A stretch of DNA of 17,717 nucleotides from JBQCDV01 sp051960855 (GCA_051960855.1 JBQCDV010000197.1:1-17717), one strand, 5' to 3'. Positions 1 to 7,186 are shown, counted from the first letter of the stretch. Numbers and translations are program-made. The notes: generated by a model not told the origin, from the sequence alone.

Positions 1-1
1 G

Positions 2-739
2 ACCGGGTACGACCGCGACCTGTTCGCGTACCGGGGCGTCGACCTGGACGGCAACGGGTGCGACACCCGCAACGACGTGCTGCGGCGCGACCTGACGGCG
101 GTGACGCTCAAGCCCGGCACGCAGGACTGCGTCGTGCTCTCGGGCACGCTGGCCGACCCGTACTCGGGCACGTCGATCCCGTTCGTGCGCGGCGAGTCGA
201 CGTCGGCGGACGTGCAGGTCGACCACGTCGTGGCGCTGTCCGACGCGTGGCAGAAGGGGGCCCAGCGCTGGAGCGCCGCCACCCGCCAGGCGTTCGCCAA
301 CGACTCGCTGAACCTGCTGGCGGTCGACGGCCCGACCAACGAGGCCAAGGGGGACGGTGATGCCGCCACCTGGCTGCCGCCGGTCCGCAGCTACCGCTGC
401 GCTTATGTCGCACGGCAGGTCGCCGTCAAGGCGCGCTACGGGCTGTGGGTCACCGCCGCGGAGCGGGACGCGATCCGGGCCGTGCTGTCCGGCTGTCCCG
501 GGCAGCGACTGCCGGCGGCACGGCCGTTCGTCCTTGGGGGAGGGGCGGCGGTGGCGGCGAGCACGCCTGCGCCGCAAACCGTTCCGGCGCCGGCGGTGAC
601 GACCGGTGGCGGGCTCGACCCCCGGTTCGGCACCTGCAAGGAGGCGACCGCCCAGGGCTACGGGCCGTACGTGCGCGGCCGGGACCCGGAGTACGACTGG
701 TACCAGGACCGCGACCACGACGGGGTCGTCTGCGAATAG
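2..739 (+). CDS. HNH (DUF1524/GmrSD C-terminal type) nuclease with Excalibur domain, 5'-truncated
   Basis: The reading frame is open from base 2 to the TAG at 737-739, so the true N-terminus, including any signal peptide, lies outside the window. The first part matches the actinobacterial DUF1524 HNH family. It contains a DLDGNGCDTRNDVL stretch, the core VQVDHVVALSDAW with the metal/catalytic His, an NDSLNLLAVDGPTNEAKGD segment, and a conserved YVARQVAVKARYGLW helix. A Pro/Ala/Thr-rich linker follows. The last ~40 residues form an Excalibur calcium-binding domain (FGTCKEATAQGYGPY ... DRDHDGVVCE) with paired Cys and an Asp-rich loop. These proteins are usually exported, and the fold suggests a secreted or surface Ca-dependent nuclease; that role is inferred from family. 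Proteins of this layout are common in actinobacteria and nothing looks broken. A strong hairpin follows three bases after the stop. Confidence 0.9.
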   Translation, partial: TGYDRDLFAYRGVDLDGNGCDTRNDVLRRDLTAVTLKPGTQDCVVLSGTLADPYSGTSIPFVRGESTSADVQVDHVVALSDAWQKGAQRWSAATRQAFANDSLNLLAVDGPTNEAKGDGDAATWLPPVRSYRCAYVARQVAVKARYGLWVTAAERDAIRAVLSGCPGQRLPAARPFVLGGGAAVAASTPAPQTVPAPAVTTGGGLDPRFGTCKEATAQGYGPYVRGRDPEYDWYQDRDHDGVVCE

Positions 740-741
740 CG

Positions 742-801
742 CGGCAAGGGCTCCACGCCCACGCGCCGTCTCTGCTCAGCGCGTGGGCGCGGCGCTTGCC
801 G
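742..801 (+). terminator. Strong composite hairpin after the HNH gene
   Basis: An outer stem pairs CGGCAAG (742-748) with CTTGCCG (795-801). An inner perfect 11-bp stem pairs CGCCCACGCGC (756-766) with GCGCGTGGGCG (779-789) around a 12-nt loop. It begins 3 nt after the nuclease stop and lies between convergent genes. There is no T tract, which is common for actinobacterial terminators. A weaker second dyad, GGTCCC (806-811)/GGGACC (841-846), lies between it and the regulator stop. Termination is inferred from position and stem strength. Confidence 0.55.
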
Positions 802-869
802 GGTAGGTCCCCGGGGCCCGTCGTCAAAAACGGCTGTCGTGGGACCGCCGCCGAGGTGTCACGGAGCTG

Positions 870-1739
870 TCACTCGCCGAGACTCTGACCGAGGACCGCG
901 AGGACGGCGGCCCGCGCTCGGCCGGTCCGCTCGCCGCGACGCTCGACGAGCAGTTCGACCAGCTGCTCGGTGACGAGCGCGAGCGCGGCACGCGAGGTGT
1001 GCAGCAGCTCGTCGCGGAAGGACTCGGTCACCGGAGGGATGATCAGAGCGGTCGTTGCGAGCGCCACGAGCGGCGAGCTGGCAAACGACGTGAGCGCCAG
1101 GACCGCTGCCCCGGCCTCGCGGGCGGCGGCCGCCACGTCGAGGGTGGGCCGATTGGTGCCGGACCCAGACAGGGCTAGACAGGCCGAGTCGGGCCCGAGC
1201 TGCCGGGCTGCGATCTGCTGGGCGAGGGTGTCAGGCAGGTACTCGACCGCACGGCCGGCGGCCAGCAGCCGCATGGCGACGTCCATGCCGAGCGGAGCGG
1301 ACAGCCCGTTGGCAGCGATGACCACCCGGTCGGCCTGGTCCAGCGCGGTGACGAAGTCCTCCACGTCTACGTCGGTGAGCGCGGCGGTGATGCGCGGCAG
1401 GCTGCGACCGAAGGCGTCGATCCGCGCCCGAAGCGCGCCCACGGCAGTCCCGTCACCAGCGACATCGGTGCCCTCCGCCACCGGGGCCGGCTCCCGGGCG
1501 AGGGCCACCCGCAGCTGCGCGTAGCCGTCGTAGCCCAGCGACTGGGTCAGGCGAATGACCGAGGCACGACCCACTCCGACGAGGTCGGCGAGCTGCTGCG
1601 CCGTGCGGTCCACCGCCACCGTCGGGTCAGCGACGATCGCGTCCGCTACGCGGCGCTCGCTCGGCTGCAGCGACGGCGCAAGGGTCGCGATGCGCGCGGT
1701 GGCTGGGGCGTCAGCCGGTCCTGTCCACGTCACGGACAC
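870..1739 (-). CDS. MurR/RpiR family transcriptional regulator (HTH_6 + SIS)
   Basis: This is a 289-aa DNA-binding regulator of the MurR/RpiR family. The first ~80 residues form the helix-turn-helix domain (LQPSERRVADAIV, then QQLADLVGVGRASVIRLTQS). Residues ~105-250 form a SIS sugar-isomerase-like domain (VVIAANGLSAPLG; LALSGSGTNRPTLDVA). Family members normally bind phosphorylated sugars through the SIS domain and act as repressors or activators. The gene is the last of a minus-strand operon and overlaps the upstream permease by 29 bp, so it is probably co-transcribed with and autoregulates the transporter. Two in-frame GTG codons are possible starts: 1739 (used here), and 1733, which has better spacing (about 9 nt) from an AGGGG ribosome-binding site. 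The ligand cannot be told from sequence. Confidence 0.88.
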   Translation of the reverse strand: MSVTWTGPADAPATARIATLAPSLQPSERRVADAIVADPTVAVDRTAQQLADLVGVGRASVIRLTQSLGYDGYAQLRVALAREPAPVAEGTDVAGDGTAVGALRARIDAFGRSLPRITAALTDVDVEDFVTALDQADRVVIAANGLSAPLGMDVAMRLLAAGRAVEYLPDTLAQQIAARQLGPDSACLALSGSGTNRPTLDVAAAAREAGAAVLALTSFASSPLVALATTALIIPPVTESFRDELLHTSRAALALVTEQLVELLVERRGERTGRARAAVLAVLGQSLGE

Positions 1740-2544
1740 GTGCCCCTCTCAGGATGCGCCTGCGGACCGCGCCCGAGGCGGCGTCGATGAGCATTGTCAC
1801 CACGACGACCACGAGGATGAGGACACCGACGCTGTCCCACTGGCGGTACTGCGTGTAGCCGGTCAGCAAGTCGCCGACACCGCCGACTCCGATGACGCCG
1901 AGGATGGCCGACGTGCGGACGTTGATCTCGAAGCGGTAGAGCGCCAGCGAGATGAGCTCGGGAGCGGCAGCGGGCCACAGCCCCCACCGAGCGACCTCGA
2001 GCAGGCTACCGCCGGCCGCAGCCACCGCCTCCGCCGTTCCGGCTGGGACAGCCTCGATGGTCTCGTAGGTCCACTTTGCGTGGGTGCCGATGCCGCCGAC
2101 CGCGAGCGCCAGGGCGCCGGTGAAGGGCGTGAGGCCCGTGACCGTGAGCATGACAATGGCGATGATCACCTCGGGGACCGCGCGCAGCACCGCGAACAGC
2201 GCCCGCAGGGGCAACCGCAGCCACAGCGGCCCGACGCCGGCGGCGGCCGGAATGCCCAGCACCGTGGAGACCAGCACGCCGAGGAGGGCACCGACCCACG
2301 CCATGGAGACCGACACCCAGGTCTGCTTCAGGGCCGCGGGCAGCCGGCTCCAGTCCGGATGGGCGAACATCAGGGCCAGGTAGTGGCCGACCGCCCCGGG
2401 CAGCTGGGCGAGCTCGGTCCAGCTGATGCGCAGGTGCAGCGCAGCGGCGAGCACGACGACGCCGACCACGAGCTGCGCAGCACGCACCCGTAGCCGTCGG
2501 GAACCGCGCGGCGCCACCGCAAGGACCACGGGAGCCGTCGTCAT
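1711..2544 (-). CDS. phnE: Phosphonate-type ABC transporter permease (second PhnE)
   Basis: This 277-aa inner-membrane permease belongs to the PhnE/MetI-like family, with several hydrophobic segments (for example LVVGVVVLAAAL near residue 25 and VGVLILVVVVVTMLI near the C-terminus). The cytoplasmic EAA coupling loop is clear: AEAVAAAGGSLLEVARWGLWP. It is followed by the family-typical RFEINVRTSAILGVIGVGGVG segment. The ATG at 2544 overlaps the TGA of the upstream permease (ATGA), so the two are translationally coupled and likely form a heterodimeric channel. The frame stays open far upstream, but that extension is a shadow inside the first permease. The sequence differs clearly from its partner, so this is an old paralogue pair and not a recent duplication. 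Which solute it carries depends on the PhnD-like protein of the operon. Confidence 0.92.
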   Translation of the reverse strand: MTTAPVVLAVAPRGSRRLRVRAAQLVVGVVVLAAALHLRISWTELAQLPGAVGHYLALMFAHPDWSRLPAALKQTWVSVSMAWVGALLGVLVSTVLGIPAAAGVGPLWLRLPLRALFAVLRAVPEVIIAIVMLTVTGLTPFTGALALAVGGIGTHAKWTYETIEAVPAGTAEAVAAAGGSLLEVARWGLWPAAAPELISLALYRFEINVRTSAILGVIGVGGVGDLLTGYTQYRQWDSVGVLILVVVVVTMLIDAASGAVRRRILRGARVRDVDRTG

Positions 2545-3335
2545 CGCAGCCTCTTGCGCAGGTAGTTCGAGGCGACCTCGATCGCGATGACCACGACCAG
2601 GATCTCCAGAATGATCATCGAGAGGGCGCCGTACCGGTAGAAGCCGCGCACCTCGTCGATGAGACGGCCGAGGCCGCCGGCGCCGACGAGACCGAGGATC
2701 GCCGAGACTCGCACGTTGAGCTCGAGGGAGTAGAGCACCTGGCTGGAGTAGACCGGCCAGGTCTGCGGCAGCGCGGTCAGCCGGTTGACCTGGCTCTGCG
2801 TGCCGCCGGCGGCGAGACCGGCCTCGATGTACGACGCATCGGCCGAGTCGATCGCCTCGGACACGAGCTTGACGACGATGCCGAGGTCGAAGAGCACGAG
2901 CGTCAGGACGCCGGGCAGCGTCCCGACGCCGACCATCGCGACGAGGATGGTGGCGTAGACCAGGTCGGGCACCGCACGGATGACGTTGAGCACGCCGCGA
3001 ACGGCGAGGCGCGAGCGCGTCGGGTTCGTAGGGCGAGCCGCCCACAGCGAGAGGGGCACTGCGAGCAGCGCCGACAGCGCGGCGCCGACGACGGCCATCT
3101 CGAGCGTCTCGAGCAGCGGCTGCCATGTCCGCGGCAGGATGGATGGGTCGGGATGGAGCAGCTTCGCGATGCGCTCCGAGCCGTTGCTCCAGTTGCGGGC
3201 AATCGCACCGAGGTCGATGGTCACGCCGCCGAGCGCCGGCATCGTGGTGAGTGCCGTGATGACGACGAGGACCCCGACGACGGCGGCGACGCGGGGCCAG
3301 GTGCGCGGCTTCGGTGGGACCGACAGCGACGTCAC
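2541..3335 (-). CDS. phnE: Phosphonate-type ABC transporter permease (first PhnE)
   Basis: This 264-aa multi-pass permease of the PhnE family has an N-terminal anchor (VAAVVGVLVVITALTTM) and a central membrane block. Its EAA loop is EAGLAAGGTQSQVNRLTALP, followed by SLELNVRVSAILGLVGAGGLG. The C-terminus is basic (NYLRKRLR). I chose the GTG at 3335, two bases after the phnC stop, because a GGGG ribosome-binding motif precedes it at good spacing and the protein then opens MTSLSVPPKPRTWPRV, a normal cytoplasmic N-terminus. The open frame reaching 3452 would overlap phnC and adds a segment unlike a permease. The stop overlaps the next permease's ATG. It should work with PhnC (ATPase), the second PhnE and the PhnD-like lipoprotein as one importer. 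Confidence 0.9.
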   Translation of the reverse strand: MTSLSVPPKPRTWPRVAAVVGVLVVITALTTMPALGGVTIDLGAIARNWSNGSERIAKLLHPDPSILPRTWQPLLETLEMAVVGAALSALLAVPLSLWAARPTNPTRSRLAVRGVLNVIRAVPDLVYATILVAMVGVGTLPGVLTLVLFDLGIVVKLVSEAIDSADASYIEAGLAAGGTQSQVNRLTALPQTWPVYSSQVLYSLELNVRVSAILGLVGAGGLGRLIDEVRGFYRYGALSMIILEILVVVIAIEVASNYLRKRLR

Positions 3336-3336
3336 G

Positions 3337-4164
3337 TCACTGCCCCACGACGTCGCGAGCCTGGATGGGGCGCCCATAGATCGCCTCGAAGTCGGCGTCG
3401 CTGGCACTGCCGGCCGGACCGTCGTACACGACCTCCCCGGCTCGCAACCCAATGATCCTCGTCGTGTACTGCCGGGCGAGGTCCATCACGTGCAGATTCA
3501 CCATGACGGTGAGCCCGCGCTCGGTGTTGATGCGTTTGAGGTCGGCCATCACCGCGTGCGCCGTGGGCGGGTCGAGGCTCGCGACCGGCTCATCTGCGAG
3601 CATGACCTGCGGTTGCTGGGTGAGAGCGCGCGCGATCGCCACGCGCTGCTTCTGGCCGCCGGATAGCGCTCCCGCTCGACCCCAGACCTTCTCGAGCATG
3701 CCGACCGAGTCCAGCGCGCGCATCACGAGCTCGCGGTCCTCGTGTGAGGAGATCCCCAGCAGGGTCTTCCAGGTTGGGGTATGGGAGAAGCGGCCCACGA
3801 GGACGTTCTGGTAGATGCTCGCCCGGTCAGCCAGGTTGAATCCCTGGAAGATCATCCCGATGCTCCCGCGGGCCTCGCGAAGGCCACGGCCGCGCAGCTC
3901 GCTGACGCGGTAGGGGCCGACCTGCACGCTGCCGGACGTTGCCGGCACGAGGCCGTTGACGGTGCGGATGAGAGTGGACTTGCCCGAGCCGGACAAGCCG
4001 ACGACGGCGACCATCTCCCCCGCCTGCACGGTCAACGAGACGCCCCGCAGCCCCATGACGCCGTTCGGATAGCGGACCGTGACGTCGGTCAGCTGGATGG
4101 GCCACGAGCCCGAGGCGGGGGCCGCGCGCACGGACCCCGCCTCGGGGACAGACAGGTCGGTCAT
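3337..4164 (-). CDS. phnC: Phosphonate-type ABC transporter ATP-binding protein
   Basis: This 275-aa ABC ATPase powers the importer from the cytoplasmic face. All catalytic elements are present: Walker A GLSGSGKST (56-64), Q-loop IFQGFNLADRAS (Q107), signature LSGGQ (167-171), Walker B VMLADEP with catalytic Glu192, D-loop SLD, and H-loop His225. The segment FQGFNLADRASIYQNVLVGR with the downstream THAVMADLKRIN is characteristic of the PhnC subfamily. The N-terminus carries ~20 extra residues before the domain begins. The gene starts 8 nt after the phnD stop and ends 1 nt before the first permease, so it sits mid-operon. No defect is visible. The PhnC subfamily also serves phosphite and other oxyanion importers, so the name does not fix the substrate. 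Confidence 0.95.
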   Translation of the reverse strand: MTDLSVPEAGSVRAAPASGSWPIQLTDVTVRYPNGVMGLRGVSLTVQAGEMVAVVGLSGSGKSTLIRTVNGLVPATSGSVQVGPYRVSELRGRGLREARGSIGMIFQGFNLADRASIYQNVLVGRFSHTPTWKTLLGISSHEDRELVMRALDSVGMLEKVWGRAGALSGGQKQRVAIARALTQQPQVMLADEPVASLDPPTAHAVMADLKRINTERGLTVMVNLHVMDLARQYTTRIIGLRAGEVVYDGPAGSASDADFEAIYGRPIQARDVVGQ

Positions 4165-4172
4165 CGCACTGC

Positions 4173-5210
4173 TCAGTTTCCGGAGAACCGCGCGGTGACC
4201 TTGCGGGCAACGTCGATGGCCGCCGGGTCGGCCGGCACCCAGCCGGTCTGCCCGAAGATGTTCTGCAGGGTGTCCGGGTCGACCTTCGAGAAGCCGGCCA
4301 TCAGGTCGGTGATCTTCTGTCGGAGGTCGCTGGGGACGTCCTTGCCGATGACCACGCCGCCGTTGGGGTACATCTGCGAGAGACCGAAGACGACCACCTT
4401 CGAGCCGAGGTCCTTGACCTCAGAGGTCTTGATGGCTGAACGGGCGTCCCAGTAGGCGAAGCCGACTTCAGCGTCGCCGTTGTAGACGGCCATCACCAGG
4501 TTGTCGTTGCCCGTGACAGGGACCTGGTCGAGGTCGTCGACCTTCACGCCCTGGCTCTCCAGCGCGAGCACGGGCAGCTGGTAGCCGGCCGGCGAGGTGG
4601 TGTTGCCGAAGGCCACCTTGGTGCCCGGCTTGATGTTCTTGAGCGAGTCGACCGCGACGGGGCCCACGCCGGTGTTCTTGTCGCCACTCGCGACGCCGTT
4701 GCAGTAGAGGTACTTCTCACCGTTGGCGGCATAGGTCGCCTCGACCGGCTTGTCGGTGCAGTACTTGCTGGCGTGGTCGATGTTGGTGAAGAACTCCGAG
4801 GCGTAGGACGAGGCCCCGAAGCGGACGTCCTGCAGCACCGGGAAGGCGCCGCACTGGTCCTGCGCGGCGGCCAGCGAGCCGGCGTCGGCGATCGCGATCT
4901 GGGCCTGACCGGCGCAGACTGCCTCGACGGCGGCCTGGTAGTCCTTGGTCACGACGCCCTTCACCGGAATGCCGAGCTGCTTTGACAGGTAGTCGGTGAG
5001 CGGCGCGGTCGAGGTGACGAGATCGCTGACCTTCTCGTTGGGGATCAGCGCCAGCGTGAGCGACGACGGCGCGTCAGCCGCCTTCGCCGAGGTCGCCTCG
5101 CCGGAGGCGTTCGAGGCCGTCGTGGTGCCACTCGAGCTGCAACCCGCCAGCGCGAGTGCGGCAAGGGCGACCAGCCCGGGCGCCAGGAGTCGTGTGCGCA
5201 TGTCAGTCAT
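4173..5210 (-). CDS. phnD: PhnD-like substrate-binding lipoprotein, atypical binding motif
   Basis: This 345-aa extracytoplasmic solute-binding lipoprotein has a signal peptide ending in the lipobox L-A-G-C (Cys24), followed by a Ser/Thr/Ala linker to ~residue 48. The mature domain has the phosphate/phosphite/phosphonate-binding (PhnD/SsuA) fold: LTLALIPNEKVSDLVTST, then QAAVEAVCAGQAQIAIADAGS, then KVAFGNTTSPAGYQLP, then VYNGDAEVGFAYWD. Two oddities stand out. The usual S-T-S-G oxyanion motif reads S-P-A-G (206-209). A ~35-residue insert precedes it, with Cys151 and Cys170, in addition to Cys99 and Cys120. The ATG at 5210 overlaps the phosphatase stop (ATGA). An alternative ATG at 5201 gives a cleaner signal peptide (MRTRLLAPG) and sits 11 nt after GGAAGG. 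The family is secure; the ligand is unknown. Confidence 0.9.
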   Translation of the reverse strand: MTDMRTRLLAPGLVALAALALAGCSSSGTTTASNASGEATSAKAADAPSSLTLALIPNEKVSDLVTSTAPLTDYLSKQLGIPVKGVVTKDYQAAVEAVCAGQAQIAIADAGSLAAAQDQCGAFPVLQDVRFGASSYASEFFTNIDHASKYCTDKPVEATYAANGEKYLYCNGVASGDKNTGVGPVAVDSLKNIKPGTKVAFGNTTSPAGYQLPVLALESQGVKVDDLDQVPVTGNDNLVMAVYNGDAEVGFAYWDARSAIKTSEVKDLGSKVVVFGLSQMYPNGGVVIGKDVPSDLRQKITDLMAGFSKVDPDTLQNIFGQTGWVPADPAAIDVARKVTARFSGN

Positions 5211-5923
5211 GCCCTTCCATCGAGGTGGCCGGCACCAGTCGGTGCCGTCGGTCCTGGCACCGCGGACGCGGCCCAGCTGGTGATCTCGCTGTAGAGGTCG
5301 GCGAGGGTGGCCCCGCGCAGGGTGGGGTCGACGCCCGGCAGGGTGACGGCCGCCGCGGCTCCGACCAGCGCGGTGTCGGCCCCGAGCGCGGCCGCCGGGG
5401 CGAGGTCGTTCTCCCAGATGTCGCCGACGGCCAGCACGAGTCCGTCGGCGAGCAAGTCGGAGACGATCGCGGCGAGCCCGGCGGGCTTGCCGACGGAGAA
5501 GTGCCGCTCGCTGAGATGCTCGGCGGCGCCGATCGACTCGAGGACGCGCTCCACGCCCGTCTCGGGCGCGTTGGTGGCCATCACGAGCCGCGCCGTGGTC
5601 GCGAGCGCGCCTAGGAACTGCTCGAGCCCGGGGGCGGCATCTACGGGAGCGCTGAGTGCGCCGAGCTCGCGGCGGCTGGCGAGGTAAGCCGGACTCAGGA
5701 CGGCGTCCGTCAGCCCATGGGCCAGAGCGACCTGGCGCACAGCGTCGTATCCGTCCCGGTAGGGAGCGTCGCCGGCGTCGAGACGGCGGAGCGCCGCAGT
5801 CACCTCCGCGACGACCTCAGGCTCCTCCGCGAGGGCCGCGACCTGCCGGGCGTAGGCCAGGACCGGTCCGTGGCCAAGGGCGAGTGTGCCGTCAAAGTCG
5901 AAGACGACCGAAGGGCGCCGCAT
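5207..5923 (-). CDS. HAD-superfamily hydrolase (predicted phosphatase), first gene of the transporter operon
   Basis: This 238-aa protein is a HAD phosphohydrolase. Motif I is FDFDGT with nucleophile Asp9 and acid/base Asp11, motif II is MATNAPE, motif III has Lys in VGKPAG, and motif IV is VGDIWENDL (about residues 166-174) with the acidic metal ligands. An all-helical C1-type cap lies between motifs I and II, as in phosphoglycolate-phosphatase-like members. It is not a classical phosphonoacetaldehyde hydrolase, whose motif I reads DWAGT. The ATG at 5923 has GGAAGG 7 nt upstream. It is the first gene before phnD, with an ATGA overlap. I infer that it dephosphorylates the imported compound or its product in the cytoplasm. 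The C-terminal ~20 residues are Pro/Ala/Gly-rich and probably disordered. Confidence 0.85.
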   Translation of the reverse strand: MRRPSVVFDFDGTLALGHGPVLAYARQVAALAEEPEVVAEVTAALRRLDAGDAPYRDGYDAVRQVALAHGLTDAVLSPAYLASRRELGALSAPVDAAPGLEQFLGALATTARLVMATNAPETGVERVLESIGAAEHLSERHFSVGKPAGLAAIVSDLLADGLVLAVGDIWENDLAPAAALGADTALVGAAAAVTLPGVDPTLRGATLADLYSEITSWAASAVPGPTAPTGAGHLDGRA

Positions 5924-5960
5924 GTACCTGCCTTCCCGCGACCGATCAGGGACGATGCGG

Positions 5961-5982
5961 CCAAGGTAGCGGCAGGCCTTGG
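5961..5982. promoter_or_regulatory. Inverted repeat CCAAGG-N10-CCTTGG in the operon leader
   Basis: CCAAGG (5961-5966) and CCTTGG (5977-5982) form an exact 6-bp dyad with centres about 16 bp apart, 38-59 bp upstream of the HAD gene start. On the minus strand the left arm overlaps TACCTT, a possible but weak -10 hexamer. No convincing -35 sits at the right distance. The dyad could be an operator for the operon's RpiR-type regulator. This rests only on symmetry and position. Confidence 0.3.
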
Positions 5983-5993
5983 ACGGATGGGCC

Positions 5994-6031
5994 GGATTCG
6001 GGTGAACGCTGCGTGTCGGGTTGCCGAATCC
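5994..6031. promoter_or_regulatory. Inverted repeat GGATTCGG-N22-CCGAATCC upstream of the transporter operon
   Basis: The arms GGATTCGG (5994-6001) and CCGAATCC (6024-6031) are exact 8-bp reverse complements with centres three helical turns (30 bp) apart. They lie 70-108 bp upstream of the HAD start and 40 bp beyond the rsgA stop. The arms contain ATTC/GAAT in an otherwise GC-rich gap. It is a candidate operator for the operon's SIS-domain regulator, or it could fold as a long-loop hairpin terminating rsgA transcripts. The evidence cannot separate the two. Confidence 0.35.
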
Positions 6032-6070
6032 AACGAGTGCCGAGGCAAGGGGCTCTCGTCGCGGCCACCG

Positions 6071-7186
6071 TCACGGGCGCGGCGAATGGCTGCGCTGCGA
6101 CTTCGCGATCAGCTTCCACTTGCGGGCCCGTTCGGCGCGCAGGCGAGCGTCGTGCCGACTGGCCATCCACTCCGCCTCGCGCGCCAGTTTGCGCCAGCTG
6201 TCGAGCCGGCGCTGAGGCAGGCGGCCGTCCTCGATCGCCTCGCGCACGGCGCAGCCGGGCTCCGACTCGTGCTCACAGTCACGGAACCGGCAGCCGTCAG
6301 CAGCCTCCAGGACATCAGGGAAGGCAGCATCGACGCCTGCGCCGTCACTGACGATGCCCACCGCCCGCAGCCCGGGAGTGTCGATGACGACGACACCGGT
6401 GGGCAGGACCAGCAGCTCGCGGTGGACGGTGGTGTGACGGCCCTTGCCGTCGGCGCGGACCTCGCCGGTGGCCATGACCTCCTCGCCGGCCAGGGCGTTG
6501 ACAAGACTGCTCTTGCCGGCGCCGGAGGGCCCGAGCAGGGCGACGGTCATCCCCGGCGTCACGAGCTGGCGCAGCTCCTCGAGCCCCTCACCGGAACGGG
6601 ATGACACGGCAAGCGCGGGGCAGCCGGGCGCGCAGGCGGCAGCATCCGACCGCAGGTGCTCCGGGACCTCGACGAGGTCGGCCTTCGTGAGGACGACGGC
6701 GGGCGCCGCGCCGCTCTCCCAGGCCAACGTCACCAGCCGCTCGATGCGCCCCAGGTCGGGTTCGGGGTCCATCGGCTCGACCACGAGCAGCAGGTCGACG
6801 TTCGCGACGAGGACCTGACCGTGCGACGTGCCGCCGCCCGCCGCCCGCACCACGGCGGTCCGGCGCGGCAGCACCTCGGCGGCGCGGCCTTCCGCGATGC
6901 GCACCCAGTCCCCCACCGCGGGAGTGCAGGACGGGTCGGCAGCAGCGGCCGCGAGCAGCGCTGCGGCGATCGGCACCCGGGCGGCGCCATCCGGCAGGAG
7001 CAGGTCGAGGGCGCCGCGGTCGACGCGGGCGACACGACCGAGGAAGTCGTCGGGAGATGAGGACAGGTCAGGGACAGCAGCAAGCACCGCGGGGGCACCT
7101 TTCGGAAGGGCACGGGCGCCCGGGTGCGCGCGGCGGCGTTCGTCAGTCGCGGCGGGCACGAGCTGAGCACGAACGGCGCTGTCCAT
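6071..7186 (-). CDS. rsgA: Ribosome small-subunit-dependent GTPase A
   Basis: This is a circularly permuted GTPase that helps mature the 30S subunit. Domains in order are an OB fold (FLGRVARVDRGALDLLL ... VGDWVRI), then the permuted G domain with G4 TKAD (~166), G1/P-loop GPSGAGKSS (~218) and G3 DTPG (~270), then the zinc knuckle C-x4-C-x-H-x5-C (CRFRDCEHESEPGC) and a basic helical tail. The permuted motif order and the zinc site are diagnostic. The ATG at 7186 gives 371 aa but has only a poorly spaced GAGGG upstream. A GTG at 7087 has GAAAGG about 10 nt upstream and would give 338 aa starting just before the OB fold; the extra N-terminal residues look unstructured, so that start is a real alternative. 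It is not coupled to the transporter operon. Confidence 0.93.
   Translation of the reverse strand: MDSAVRAQLVPAATDERRRAHPGARALPKGAPAVLAAVPDLSSSPDDFLGRVARVDRGALDLLLPDGAARVPIAAALLAAAAADPSCTPAVGDWVRIAEGRAAEVLPRRTAVVRAAGGGTSHGQVLVANVDLLLVVEPMDPEPDLGRIERLVTLAWESGAAPAVVLTKADLVEVPEHLRSDAAACAPGCPALAVSSRSGEGLEELRQLVTPGMTVALLGPSGAGKSSLVNALAGEEVMATGEVRADGKGRHTTVHRELLVLPTGVVVIDTPGLRAVGIVSDGAGVDAAFPDVLEAADGCRFRDCEHESEPGCAVREAIEDGRLPQRRLDSWRKLAREAEWMASRHDARLRAERARKWKLIAKSQRSHSPRP

Noticed and set aside
1555..2493. 312-codon plus-strand frame opposite the regulator and second permease
   Set aside because: Gln/Asp/His/Arg-rich composition, antisense to clear permease sequence.
2545..3126. Upstream extension of the second permease frame
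   Set aside because: Arg/Ala-rich and lying inside the first permease; the ATGA start at 2544 is clear.
5207..5923. Calling the HAD gene phosphonoacetaldehyde hydrolase (phnX)
   Set aside because: Motif I reads DFDGT and not the DWAGT of phosphonatase. The neighbourhood alone does not justify the name.
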